Made by a program: the position numbers and the translations under genes. DNA of 64,000 nucleotides from Dactylorhiza incarnata (Eukaryota > Streptophyta > Magnoliopsida > Asparagales > Orchidaceae). The DNA is taken from assembly GCA_033032865.1 (NCBI GenBank), contig JAWHQI010000166.1, positions 2,542,001-2,606,000 on the forward strand, read 5' to 3'. Under the pieces are notes generated by a model. The model was not told the origin of the DNA, ran no database searches, and was given only the letters and a program-made list of their open reading frames with translations. This document shows positions 19,493 through 30,288 of this stretch, piece by piece; position 1 is the stretch's first letter; the number at the start of each line of letters is the position of its first letter.

Positions 19493-21485
19493 TGTAACAC
19501 CCCAAAAATAGTAGTTCAGCGAAGTAGGCGGAGTGGTAGTGCTGTGCTTGAAGCAGGCTAAATTTTCCCTGTCTGCTCTTAGCGCACGATCAGTGGCCTC
19601 TTCGCGCACGACCAGTGATCGTGTGCCAGCAATCGTGCGCATATTCGCAAGAAATCGGAGTTCTGTCTCCTCTTAGCGCACGACCATTTCTCCTCTTAGC
19701 GCACGACCAGTGATCGTGCGCCTGTGATCGTGCGCCCTGTTTATTCTGCTCCGCGATTTTGAGCGGAGAAGCCGATCCGACCGATCAAATTTCCTGGAAA
19801 TTGATCCAACGACTGGGATTTGTTGCTGGGGGGGGGGGGGGGGGGGGGTCTTAGGGCTTTGGAGAGGGATTAAACCCTCATAATTCCATAGCCTTTCTCT
19901 CTCCAACCCTAGAGAAAGAAGAAGGAGCCAAGGAAGAAGAAGGAAGATCCCGCCATTGACGGAGCTTCGGAGCTCCGTTTCGCGAGCCGTTTCCAGATTT
20001 GGAGAGTGCAGCCCGGTGCGGTCGTTTCTCTCCGTGTAGAATCTCGGATCCATGGCAAAAAAGAACTCGTCTAGGGTAACGATTCTTCCTCCCGAACTTT
20101 GGACTTGTATTTTTCCTTTCATTCCTCTTTCTATGCTTGCATGAGGTATCTCTTTCACCAAATGGGTGAAGTGTAGGATTCCCTCAAGTTCTTCGGAACT
20201 CCGGGTAGATTGTGTCCGTCCCCGACATTATTGCATGTAGAAAATCCGGTAGTCGTGCGGATTTAGGCATTTTGTGTGAAGCCTATTCGTGGCCGCGAGC
20301 CCGAATCGGTGATGCTTGATTTGCGACGTTGCATTTAGGTTAGGCCTAGAATGCGTGCCGGAGAATGACTCCATGTAATCCTCTTTAGTATTGCGGGAAT
20401 TAAGTGTAGGCGTCTTGTGAAGATCCTAACGAAAGCCCTATGCTTTGAGATTTGGATGAAGGCAAACCTTCACCACGAAATTGATGCGGAGCGTATGTAC
20501 CTCCCTTGTTGAGTATTCGTGAAGCCTAGATCCTTGTGAAGGGGGTTAGGTGCGTAGCGTATATTTAGTGTAGCACTTGAAAGTGCTAAACCCTTACGGG
20601 CCGAGGTGAACCCGTACCCGCGTCGTGCGATAGATCGCGACGATTAGAGCACGGGCAAAGCTAAACCGAACCCGTTTCCATGCAGATCGGTATGAGGTCC
20701 CTACCTCATGAGAGCCGTGTGATCATGGGAGAGGTCGTGGAAGGTGTCTTACCTAGTCCGACCAAAAGCTCTATTCCCCACCTAAGGCGATGGCCCTTAC
20801 GGTGGAGTGTTTTGTGAAATGGATGTTATGTTAGCCTCATGCGATTTCTTAGGCGGTTGTGGGGAACCTTCGGGTGAACCCAACCAACATCATGTGCATA
20901 CCTAGGTTCCCTTCTCTTGATGCTCAACCTAGAAGATTGATTGTGCTTGAAACCTCATCTTGTGTAGTTGCACTTTCCTTATATTAGTACTTGTGCTAGT
21001 ATGGCTTGCTTGCAGGGTAGAAGCTCCGCCACCCCGGGAAAGGGGTGGGGTCGTTATAATTTGGTCAGCTGTGCTGACCGTTACTTTGTTTGCCACCGCT
21101 TGGTGGAATGTTCTTATGCAGGTGCAGGTGAGCCTAGCGGGAAATAGCGGGCGATGGCCCTTTTGCTGCGTTGGTCCTCGAAGGCCAGCCTTTTTCCTGT
21201 TTTTCATGTATTGCCGGCCTGCGTGCCGATGTATGCTTTATGGAGCTTTGTGCATTGGGTAAATGTAAGGCCTGAAGGCCGTAACTCTTTATTCTGGTTT
21301 CATTCCTATGATAGTGGACAGTTCTAAATGAAATGGTTTAATTAATGCTTCCGCTTACGTTTTGTACTCTCGTGTAGTTGTTACTTTCTGGTTATCACCT
21401 TTTAACTCCTAGCTAGTGTGGTTTGTATGGCGTGGGGTCCCGGCCGGACCTGCTGTTATACTTTTCTTACTGGCAGGGTGTTACA
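19493..21485 (+). mobile_element. S1: solo LTR of a Tekay-like Gypsy element, target duplication CATGC
   Basis: Runs from TGTAACACCCC to GGGTGTTACA, flanked by CATGC at 19488-19492 and again at 21486-21490. The 1993 bases contain no internal coding region, so this is a solo LTR left by recombination. It carries an array of GCGCACGA/TCGTGCGC sites (19582-19732) and a G run of 21 (19828-19848). The TGTAACACC start is typical of Tekay/Del LTRs, which is an inference for family. Confidence 0.88.
19582..19732. repeat. GCGCACGACC / GATCGTGCGC palindrome array in S1
   Basis: Several half-sites GCGCACGA(C/T)CA face (A/G)TCGTG(C/T)GCC. The array ends GTGCGCCCTGTTTATTC. Nearly the same half-sites and the same CTGTTTATTC tail occur in the unrelated solo LTR S2 (48175-48545). 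Confidence 0.92.
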
Positions 21486-21629
21486 CATGCACTCTATGAC
21501 CGGTCCTTTGTTCTGGTTAGGGATTCAAGAGGGAACCCAGTTCAAGGAGTTTCATCAATTAGACACTACCTTTCAATGATTTCTTATGATATTAATGAAT
21601 GAAATGATTCATAGTTTAGTGATTCCAAG

Positions 21630-22219
21630 TGTTGACGCCTGGAAAATCCTGGCCCCAAAATTCGGATCAATGCAGCCTGAGGCTACTTGCCCAGCGGTTC
21701 AGCGAGAAGGTTTGGTTAGCCACTACGAGTGAAACGGAGAGATAAAGGACACAACCCCAGGTGCTGAGACAGGGAGGTCCCACCACGTACCCAGAAGCTC
21801 AAAAGAGTCTTCTCCTCCAAAACCACGAATGGACGAGCTTGGTACTAGGTAGGCACTTGTTAGGGAAGATTCTCCTTTGTAAAGGGGGGGGGGGGGGGGG
21901 GGGTGCAGCTCTGATTTTGACAAGTGCCATTCCTGGTACCCCTGGGGGTCTATTTATAGACAAATCCGAAGGGGGGGGAGCAGATGACTATCCCTGACCC
22001 CCTAGACAAATCCTTCGTTCAACGGACTCCGAGAGCCTGCGTTCGACGAACTCTTGGCCTTTCTTCCTCGTCATGGAGCGAGCAAGTACCTGCTCGCACA
22101 ACCAAGTCTCTTGATCCCTTGATCTTCTAGATTGTTGACTTCTGTCTTGACCTTTTGACCTTGACCTCCGCCTACGTGGCCTTGAGACGGGCCCACCCTC
22201 GGAGAATGAGGGTTGTACA
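21630..22219 (-). repeat. T2 3' LTR (590 bases)
   Basis: Plus-strand ends TGTTGACGCC and GGGTTGTACA. It lacks about 205 bases present in the other LTR near 32190-32400 and has a G run of 20 (21884-21903). A TATA-like CTATTTATAGAC lies at about 21949-21960. Inside it, on the minus strand, the purine-rich AAGAGCGGGGATTG (22220-22233) is the likely polypurine tract. Confidence 0.9.
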
Positions 22220-22335
22220 CAATCCCCGCTCTTTGCGAGCAACGTAGTTGGTTGGAAAGAATCATCCAATCCTTATTAGACGAGCTTCTTCTGGCAGGAA
22301 AATTACCTACTCGGCAGGCCCGACCTCCGGAAGTC

Positions 22336-22344
22336 TATAAATAG
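22336..22344 (+). promoter_or_regulatory. TATA box of antisense gene 1
   Basis: TATAAATAG followed by a G-rich GGGGGTGGTCC, 66 bases ahead of the first in-frame ATG (22410). A very similar TATAAATAGGGGGGTAGG precedes antisense gene 2 at 24025. Confidence 0.6.
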
Positions 22345-22409
22345 AGGGGGGTGGTCCTTCCTTGGCACGCCACTTTTTTAGAATCGACGAGATCCTGTCT
22401 GCCGAGCAG

Positions 22410-23735
22410 ATGATCGCGAAGGCCGAGCTGTTGATGAAATTGATGAAGAAGAAGAAAAGCCCTGATGCCCGTAAGAGAAAAAGGGGATCCTCCGATCGTC
22501 GCCTTAGCCCCTTGGGCGAGGAAATCCCTCAGGCAAATCCGGCGACCTCCGCGCCCGGGCCTTCCCTCGCGCCACCAACATGTGAGAGATTGGGGGACAA
22601 AGTTCCTCAATCTACTGCTGAGGAGGAACCCCTAAACGTTAACCCGGACCCTCCCCGAGAAGGTACGCGCCTTCTCGAGATACCGCATTTCTTGTGCGAA
22701 CTATTTCTTGATGCCGATGCTCCATTGCAGGTGGGCCCTCAGCGGAGGTGAACACATAGACATCCCCGCTTGACGGGCGAGCAGGTGCCGAGCATCTACC
22801 GCCTCCACCGGTCCTTCCCGCAGGGATCATCCCCGGGCGGGAACCTCTTCGGCCGCCATCCCCCATTCGTGAGCGCGTGACGGGCGGAAACCAGATACTG
22901 CTAAGGAATTCCAGGGTCACCATTGCTGGAGGAAGGGGAGAGGGAGGGTCTTCCTCGGTGGTGCCTACGGCTCAGCTTCCTCGGCGCCCTGATGCTGTGC
23001 CGTCGTCTCGTAATGGTCGGGGTGGTCGCTCCGGGGGCCGACACACTCCTAGGCGCTCACCTTCCCCTCGCAGATCTCCTCGGCGGAGGCTCAGTCCTCG
23101 CCGAAGACCGTCTCCTCGTCGGGTTGTGTCTCCTCCTCGCCGGGACGCTCCTCGGCGGTCACCCTCTCCTCCTCTTCATCAACCGAGGGCAGCACCTGTG
23201 CGGGCAGGTATGAGCATCGCATCGTGCTGTCTTTTTGGGGTTCTTTTTACTAACTCGCTATTTTCCAGCCCGCGCCACGTCTCCTGGGTCAGCCTTTATT
23301 GAGGCGCTTGGGCTTCCTACTCGCGAGTATAGGACGAAGTTGGCGTCCGCCTACCTCGACTTGGAGATGAAGGTAGAAAGGTTGCTGGCCTACGAGGTTC
23401 ATCGGCGAGTAACCTCGCTTGAAGGACGGTTCTCGAATATTGAAGGATTCGAGCATCGGCTTGAGGCGGCACAAGGGTAGCACTATCTCGTCACCGAGCT
23501 AGAGTGGCGGATGCTGAGCCTGGAACAATGCTACGACGCGTTGAAGACGGACGTGCGTGGCCTGCGGGCGAGTATCGGGTCCCTTGGGACACTAAATCGC
23601 ATGGAAGAGCACATTCGGCTTGGCGAGGAACTTTTGGCGAGAGCAAACGAGCAGATGGCCTTCGCGCGCCAATTGGGTGTCATTGGGCGGCAAGGTGCTA
23701 CCTCGGACAGACGCGGCGACCCTCTCGTTAATTAG
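22410..23735 (+). pseudogene. T2 antisense gene 1: spliced, RS-rich and coiled-coil protein
   Basis: Proposed exons: 22410-22662, 22731-23207 and 23269-23735. The introns have GT...AG ends (AAG|GTACGC to CATTGCAG; GCAG|GTATGAG to TTTTCCAG) and the joined length, 1197 bases, is a whole number of codons (398 residues). The N-terminus is helical and Lys-rich (MIAKAELLMKLMKKKK), the middle is a block of SPRR repeats resembling RS domains, and the C-terminus is coiled-coil-like (LDLEMKVERLLAYEVHRRV, then MEEHIRLGEELLARANEQM). The only interruptions are TAG at 22757-22759 and TAG at 23478-23480. It lies opposite to gag-pol. The function is unknown; a nucleic-acid-binding role is a guess from the RS block. 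Confidence 0.6.
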
Positions 23736-24024
23736 CTTCGTTTGCTACTTTGTATTTGAAGAACATTATTCTGCGAGTATTGTAATAATCTCGAACTGCC
23801 TATGTGATGTGACTTTGAACCATATTGCTTGATCGCATTTGTGCTGACTTCGTCTTCTGTAGTGTTTTCTTGTGTTTTTTTAGATCGTCTCCTAGACACG
23901 AGAAGGGTGGTCAACACCCCGCGCATATAGTAGTTTGTGCGACTTTGATGTAGGCGAGTAGGTAGAAACCTCGCACATACTTACGTCGCGATTCCCCCCC
24001 CCCCCCTCCCCTTTTGCCGATTTC

Positions 24025-24033
24025 TATAAATAG
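24025..24033 (+). promoter_or_regulatory. TATA box of antisense gene 2
   Basis: TATAAATAG followed by GGGGGTAGGGGTCC, 93 bases ahead of the ATG at 24118. It has the same box and G-rich tail as at 22336. Confidence 0.62.
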
Positions 24034-24117
24034 GGGGGTAGGGGTCCAAAATCGGCGCGCTTTCTCGAAATTCTTCAATTGCCTTTCCTTCTCGTTTCCT
24101 TCTTCCTGCTCGCTGCG

Positions 24118-26025
24118 ATGACGCCTTCTTTGGAAGCTGAGACTCGCCGCTTGACTTATGCCGAGAATTTTATTGCGCATAAGTTCAAGAAACCCGTTAC
24201 TTGCGCGGACGATCTGGAGAGATTCGTCTATCAACACCTCGCGCAAGGCTTTCAGGTTGGCCTTCCCGCTCCCCACGAGCGGATCAACACCTTCTCGGAG
24301 GGCAAGCTCGCCATCTCCCTTTCGCACTTCGAGGTCGGCCTGCGCCTTCCTCTGTGGCCCGAGTTCTGCCAAATCCTCCGGTACTACGGCTGGGTCCCCG
24401 CCCAGATCAACACAAATGGGGTCACGATGATCATCGGCTACCTCTGCTTCCTTCGCAGCGAGAAGATCGCTTTCGACTTGGACGTCTTCCGAAAGATCTT
24501 CTATATGGGAGCGACCAAGGATGGGGTGATTTTCTTCGGCAGCCATCACTGCAAGGTGGTTGGGACTTCGAACAAGGTCCACCGTTGGAGCGAGAAGTTC
24601 ATTTTCGTAACCGGTGACTTCTCGCATATACCAAATCGCCCTCAGCAAAGACCGGCCGCGACGCTCTCCACTCCAGCGCTCAGAGGTCAACGCGAGGAAC
24701 TCTTCCGTGCCCTGAAGAACAAGAAACACGACATCGAGTTCTTGCACCGGAACGTGGACCATCTCGCCTTCGTGCATCCTGGCGAGGGTAATATTCTTTA
24801 ATCGCCGCTAAAAAGTAATTTTACCATTGCTTCTTTGTCTAACGCCTGTCTTCAGGTTGTCGGCATCTTCCATCCACAGCTCTTCCTGTGGGGGGTCAGA
24901 CCCCACCTCCTCTATCTCCCACGGTCGATCCAGCGACAATGCAACATGGCGAGGAGGAGGAAGGCGAGTAGGGATCTCCTTTCTCGGAGATTCCTCCTGG
25001 GGTTGGCGACGCGGCCGAGATTCTTCCCGCGGCGGGATGGCCGGCAGAAGGCGAACCACCAGAGATCAAGAAAAGGAAGAGGAAGGAGGTTGCCCGGCGC
25101 GTGGCGGAGGAGCGGGCTCGCGAGGAGGAAGACAACGTCCCTGAGAACCATCCCAATTTTGGGCAGGGTTCGCTAAATTGGGGCTTGGATGGCGAGCCGA
25201 TGATCACCTGGAGCCGGGAGCGTAGCGAGGTGTCCTTAAGCACTCGCCTGCCTTCGTGGAGCGAGGATGAGGTCCCGAACGACGATGCCTTCAGCGTCTT
25301 GTTCGGACTTTATGGTCGTGATGATGCGAAGGTTCTGCAGGAGGCTTCTCCTCGTTTTCTCGCGGACCAGGGATCGCGGGCAATGTTACACGCTTCGGAG
25401 TTGTTCCATCAGACCGCGCGGAACATTCTCGGCTCCGAAGTGGAGCTCGCACTTCATCGGAAGCTCATGATGGAGGCCGAGAAGCGTAAGGACGAGGCTT
25501 TAAGGCACGCCAAGGTGGCCGAGGATAAAGCCGAATCCAGCCGGAGCTTCGAGGTGGTCTTGGTACTTTACGCGAGCTAAGATCGGAACCAACTATGCTT
25601 TCTACACAACTTCTAACCTGTCCTTCTCGCATCTGCAGGAAGAGCAGTTGGTGGCAGCGGAGACGATCTCCAAGCTTGAGTGCGAACTGCGGGCGAGCCA
25701 GGTCTTGCTGGAGGCAACGCAGGTTCATAACGCTGAGTTGGACTCGAGGATGGCCGCACTTTCCTTCTCGGAAGCCGGACCTTCCCGCCGACCTTCTGGA
25801 TCGTTCATGACGTCGCAGGAGCTTTCGTCTCTTCGGCGGGAGATCGCCCTAGCCGTCGGTGACCTGGTCTTCTCGAAACTTTCAGTGTCCGGCTTGCTAG
25901 TTCCTGGGGCGGAGAGCTTGACGACGGAGGGGCTTCTGTCGGACATCCTGAATGCTAGCGAGGAGGAGGACGACGAGGAAGGGAATGAGTCGGATTCGGC
26001 CGACTATGTTCCCTCGCCTAAGTGA
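24118..26025 (+). pseudogene. T2 antisense gene 2: spliced plant-transposon-type protein with coiled coil
   Basis: Proposed exons: 24118-24787, 24856-25553 and 25639-26025, joined length 1755 bases (584 residues), in frame throughout. Introns are 68 and 85 bases with GT...AG ends. The first exon (MTPSLEAETRRLTYAENFIA, then LPLWPEFCQILRYYGWVPAQ) resembles the globular domain found in antisense extra ORFs of Tat elements. The middle has a basic KKRKRKEVARR motif, a possible nuclear signal. A coiled coil follows (EAEKRKDEALRHAKVAEDKA into EEQLVAAETISKLE across the second intron), and the end is acidic (ASEEEDDEEGNESDSADY). One TAG (24969-24971) breaks the frame. It may act on DNA or chromatin, which is inference. 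Confidence 0.68.
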
Positions 26026-27187
26026 ACCTTTTGTTATTTATCAATTTTGATGCTTCTCGCGGCTCTGCGAGCATATTTTTTGGTAGATAGCATTTCTTTT
26101 GATTGTAATATTTACTTCTTTCGTGATTCTTTTTCGTGCTGTTGCGATGTCGCTAGGCTCATAGGCTCGCTTGTGCATGTTTACTTGTCTTTCTCGACAG
26201 GACGGCTTAGGATGAGATCGGATTCGCCGACTATCTATCTTGCTCGCTTCTTCGCTCCGCTTGTCCATATCTCGGATACTCGCCAAAACCAGCTACTCGC
26301 ACTCAACCCTGCGAGTTGGTTTCCTACTCGCACGCTGACTGCCGAGAAGGGATCGTTAGATAGGAAAAGACTGTCGGGGCTTCCAAGGGGATTCATATTC
26401 CCGATAGCCTCCCTCTTAGTTCGATACTGGTGCTATTGAAGAGAACGACTTAGGAGGGAATGACTGTCGGGGAGGTTCCAAAGGAGTGCCTTCCCAGGGA
26501 ACACAACATCCCAAGGTCTTCATTCCGTTGCTCTTGTTGATGCTGTTGAAGACGTCGACATAGTAGGGAATGACTGTCGGGGAGGTTCCAGAGGAGCACC
26601 TTCCAAGGGAACACAACATCCCAAGGTCTCCATCCCACTTGGATGTTGAATGCCGACCCAACCTGTTTCCTGTTGCTTCAACAATTCAACGGGGAGTTAA
26701 GCACACTTAAGCACATTAACTCATACGATCGGAGGAAATAATTAGAAACGAATCACTTTGTTACGGGCTCTCAGCCCTCGAGGGTGCACAACACCTTTAT
26801 TCAAGGGTCCCCAAATCGGTTAAGTCGATCATCTCTTCGTTGAATTGGGAGGTCGGCGTCCAGACTTTTTCCTGATAATCTCCCCAGTCGGATGAGAAAT
26901 GCAGTCGGTGGGAACCGCGACCAACTTGCAAGGGGGGAGCTGATCTCGGCCGTCATTGCAGAGGCTTGGACTTAAGGGAACGCACAACCGAGGCACTGTC
27001 CCATCATCCGCTCTGGGTTTTATGAGAATCAAGTCGGAGACCCGTTTCCCAACCTGCCGTGGAGATCGACTGCACCTGCTTTCTTTTTTTAAGACTTGCT
27101 ATTATGAAAAATTTCCCTCATCCCTTATTTCGGGGGGTTTTATTTTTAAGCAATCAATTTACAGGAGAGAAGGGTATACATCCCTGC
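26026..27187. other. Spacer between antisense gene 2 and pol of T2
   Basis: Convergent 3' ends of the antisense gene and of pol meet here. No coding frame is supported. It includes the repeat block at 26358-26645. The rest shows no recognised feature. Confidence 0.5.
26358..26645. repeat. About 110-bp tandem repeat, 2 copies plus a degenerate third
   Basis: GGGAATGACTGTCGGGGAGG recurs near 26457 and 26567, each followed by GGGAACACAACATCCCAAGG. A diverged copy (GACTGTCGGGGCTTCCAAGG) starts near 26369. It lies at the convergent 3' ends and could influence termination. Confidence 0.88.
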
Positions 27188-28707
27188 TTAGGGATAAAAC
27201 CTCTTTAGATCATCGCCGCTCCATGTATTCCCCAAGAGATCCTCTTCCTGATTCTGTAAGCGATACCCTCCGGTTGCAAGTGCTTCGTGGATGATGAAAG
27301 GTCCCTCCCAATTAGGGTTGAGCTTTCCCATGGTTGCCGATCTCCCACCTGCGTCCACTTTCTTCAGGACTAGGTCACCCGATTGGAAGTGTTTGACACG
27401 AACGTGCTTGTCGAAGTGTCTTGCCATGCGACGCTTGATCTCCTCCCGCCTTGCTGAGGCTAGATCTCGGAGCTCTTCGATGTAGTCGAGGGACAGCTTC
27501 TGGGCTTCCTCATTCTCTAGTCTCCATTCCTCATCTCCGTCTTCTGCCGCAATCACCCTAGGACTTCTGACCTCGACCTCTACTAGAATGAGAGCTTCGG
27601 ACCCGTGAGAGAGTTTGAACGGGGTTTCCCCTGTGGCTGAGCTAGGAGTGGTTCTCAAAGCCCACAACACCGAGGGGAGCTGCTCCGCCCAATTACCTCT
27701 TAGGTTCTCGACTTTCTTCTTTAGTAGGTTATGATTAACTTGTTGGCGGCCTCCACTTGTCCATTGCTCCTGGGATGATGTACTGACGCGAACCGGAGAT
27801 CAGTTCCGAGCTGTCTGCAAAAATACTCCAGCTCCAAACTGGCGAACTGAGGACCGTTGTCAGTGACGATAGCGAGGGGAATCCCGAATCTGCAGGCGAT
27901 TTCTCCCCAGATGAAGTTCTTCACGACTTGAGAGGTGGTCTTGGCCAAAGCCTTGGCCTCGATCCACTTGGATAAATAGTCAATCATGACGAGAACGAAC
28001 TTCCTTTGGCCGCTAGCTGAAGGAAAGGGACCTATCAAATCCATTCCCCAGATAGCGAATGGCCATGGGGCGGTGATCGAATGAAGATGCTGGGCCGGCT
28101 GCAGATGAAGGGGTGCGAAAAGTTGGCACTTCTGGCACTTTTTCGAGAAGACTTCTGCATCCTTGCGGATAGTGGGCCAGAAGTAGCCATGTCTCAGGAT
28201 CCTTTGCTCCAAAGTGCAAGTCCCAGAATGGCTTCCGCACTCTCCCGAGGGAATCTCCTCCAACACTCGGGGTACTTCGTCTTCAGAGACACATCTAGCC
28301 AGAGGGCCTGAGATGGTCTTGCGATATAACTCCCCATCCTGTAATAGGTAGTACGCCGCCTTGTACCGAAACCTTCTTTGATCCCCTTCCTCCACAGGAA
28401 GTTGCCCAGAGTTCAGGAAGGAAATGAACGGATCCATCCACGAAGGACGCCGGTCGATTTCCATCATCTCTCCCTCCTCAATGGATGGTCGAAACAACTC
28501 CGTGATAGTCCCTCCTGCTCTTGGCCCGTACTTGGCCAGACGATCCGCTGCCGAGTTCTCCTCTCTCGGTACGTGCTCGACAAAGAAGGATTGGAAGCTT
28601 CCAATCAATCCTTTCACCTTCATGAGGTACTTTTGCAGAATGGTGTCGCGCACTTCGAACTCTCCCCGAATCTGAGACGCAACTACCATTGAATCGGTGA
28701 AATCCAT
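27188..28707 (-). pseudogene. pol: T2 aRH end and integrase
   Basis: The N-terminus is the tail of the archaeal-type RNase H (MDFTDSMVVASQIRGEF, then HVPREENSAADRLAKYG). The integrase follows: the zinc site (H and H in SHSGTCTLEQRILRHGYFWP, then KKCQKCQLF), Asp in WGMDLIGPF, Asp in VTDNGPQF and Glu in NGQVEAANK, so the DDE triad is intact. A one-base shift near 27721 separates the C-terminal part (27188-27670), which resumes at VLWALRTTPSSATGETPFKL and ends with LNPNWEGPFII and LKRFYP. No chromodomain. Confidence 0.85.
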
Positions 28708-30157
28708 GACGTCTTGAATGCCCAGCTCCGAACACGCACTTCGCCGGATTGAGCCTCATCTTGAACTTTCTCGGCGTTGCAAAGGTCTCCACCAGATCTG
28801 CTATATGCTCCGTGACGCTCTTGCTCTTGATCAAGAGGTCGTCCACATACACCTCCAGGTTCCTCCCCTTCTGATCTTTGAAGACAAGGTCCATCATCTG
28901 CTGGTAGGTTGCTCCTGCATTTTTTAGCCCAAAGGGCATCATTTTATAGCTATAGCACCCATCCCCAGTGATGAAGGAAACATCGCGGAAATCGAGGGGA
29001 TACATCCTGATCTGGTTGTATCCCGAAAATGCATCACGAAAACTCATTACAGGGAAACCGATGGCTGAATCAACCAGCGCGTCGATTCGAGCCAAGGGAT
29101 AACAATCCTTGGGGCAGCTTTTATTTAACAAAGAGAAGTCCACACACATCCTCCAGCTGCCTACAGCTTTCTTAACCATTACAACATTGGAGACCCAGCC
29201 TGGATACTGGATCTCCGACACAAAACCTGCGTCCATCAACTTCTTCACCTCTTCACGAATAGGTCCGGCCAACACGGTGGCACTGGACCTCTTCTTCTTG
29301 CGGACGGGCTTCACCGCGGGGTCGAGATTGAGGTGGTGGCAGGCAACCTCTAGGTCGATCCCGGGCATCTCAGCAGCACTCCAGGCGAAGATGTCAACGT
29401 TATCCTGCAGGCACGTTGCCATCTCCACCTTCTCGGTGACCTTCAGCGATCCCCCGATCTTCAGCAGCCCCGATACTCCCGCTGCGGAGAGTACCTCGAT
29501 TTCTTCCACCTCCTCGGACGCCTCCATCCGGGTCGTGCCTCCAGTTACGCTCTCGAACTCCTCCGCGTCAGCCATCCAGCTGATGGTGCTAACCGAGCTG
29601 AGGTAGCACTCGCGGGCGGCTCTTGGATCGCTCTTGATCCTCACCTGGACGTCCCCTTGGCAATACTTGAGGCACTGATGGTAGGAGGATGGGACGGCCT
29701 TGAAGGTGTTGAGAAATGTCCTCCTGAAGATGGCCTTGTAGCAGCTCGGGGCGTCCACGATGACGAAACGGCACTGGAGAGGGGTGCCCCCGAGTGTTAC
29801 AAGGAGATCTACTCCTCCTTCCACCTCCTGCTTCTCTCCGGAGAAGCCAAAAAGGGGACCATCCGGCACCCGGACCCTTCCCGCGCCGACGCCCAGCCCG
29901 TCAAACGTCTTCTTGAAGATGACGTTTACGGAGCTGCCATTATCGATCAAGATTCGATCAACGGTAAAATATTCTACGGCGGCATGGATCACGAGGGCGT
30001 CATGAAAGGGGTTCTCATTCCCTAACATGTCTTCTTCGGAGAAGGTGATCTCCTCCAACGGGGGCGGTGCCTGCGAGGTCGAAGCGACGCTCCTTCGATA
30101 GATCTGATGGAGACTTCCCTTGCGGGAAGCTCCTATCCCCGCACCCCCGTGGATCAC
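28708..30157 (-). pseudogene. pol: T2 protease and reverse transcriptase
   Basis: One long frame. Protease: RILIDNGSSVNVIF with the D-N-G-S active site, then YKAIFRRTFLN. RT: DIFAWSAAEMPGIDLEV, VVMVKKAVGSWRMCVDFSLL, FRDAFSGYNQIRMYP, MPFGLKNAGATYQQMM and an intact YVDDLLIKS. At about 28714, after NPAKCVFGAG, the sequence jumps directly to the end of the second RNase H, deleting the connection domain, the first RNase H and most of aRH (expected length in T1 over 1 kb). The frame runs on past the junction out of register with IN. The RT itself looks intact, but the element cannot degrade its RNA strand by itself. Confidence 0.88.
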
Positions 30158-30288
30158 CCCTACTCCTCTGCCTCATAGGGCCACCTCCCCTCGACATCCT
30201 TGGTCGATTCGATCCTCATTCCTCCTTCGACCGACGGCTTGAACGGCCGGCGGCTCGACCGGGGATTCTATCCTCCGCTGCTCCCCTT

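Noticed and set aside
19673..20161. 162-codon minus-strand frame in S1
   Set aside because: It lies wholly inside a solo LTR, spans a poly-G run and part of a palindrome array, and has no domain.
23911..24777. 288-codon minus-strand frame opposite antisense gene 2
   Set aside because: It is a shadow of the plus-strand exon: that frame has the recognisable domain, a TATA box and matching introns, while this one runs through poly-C and has no known motif.
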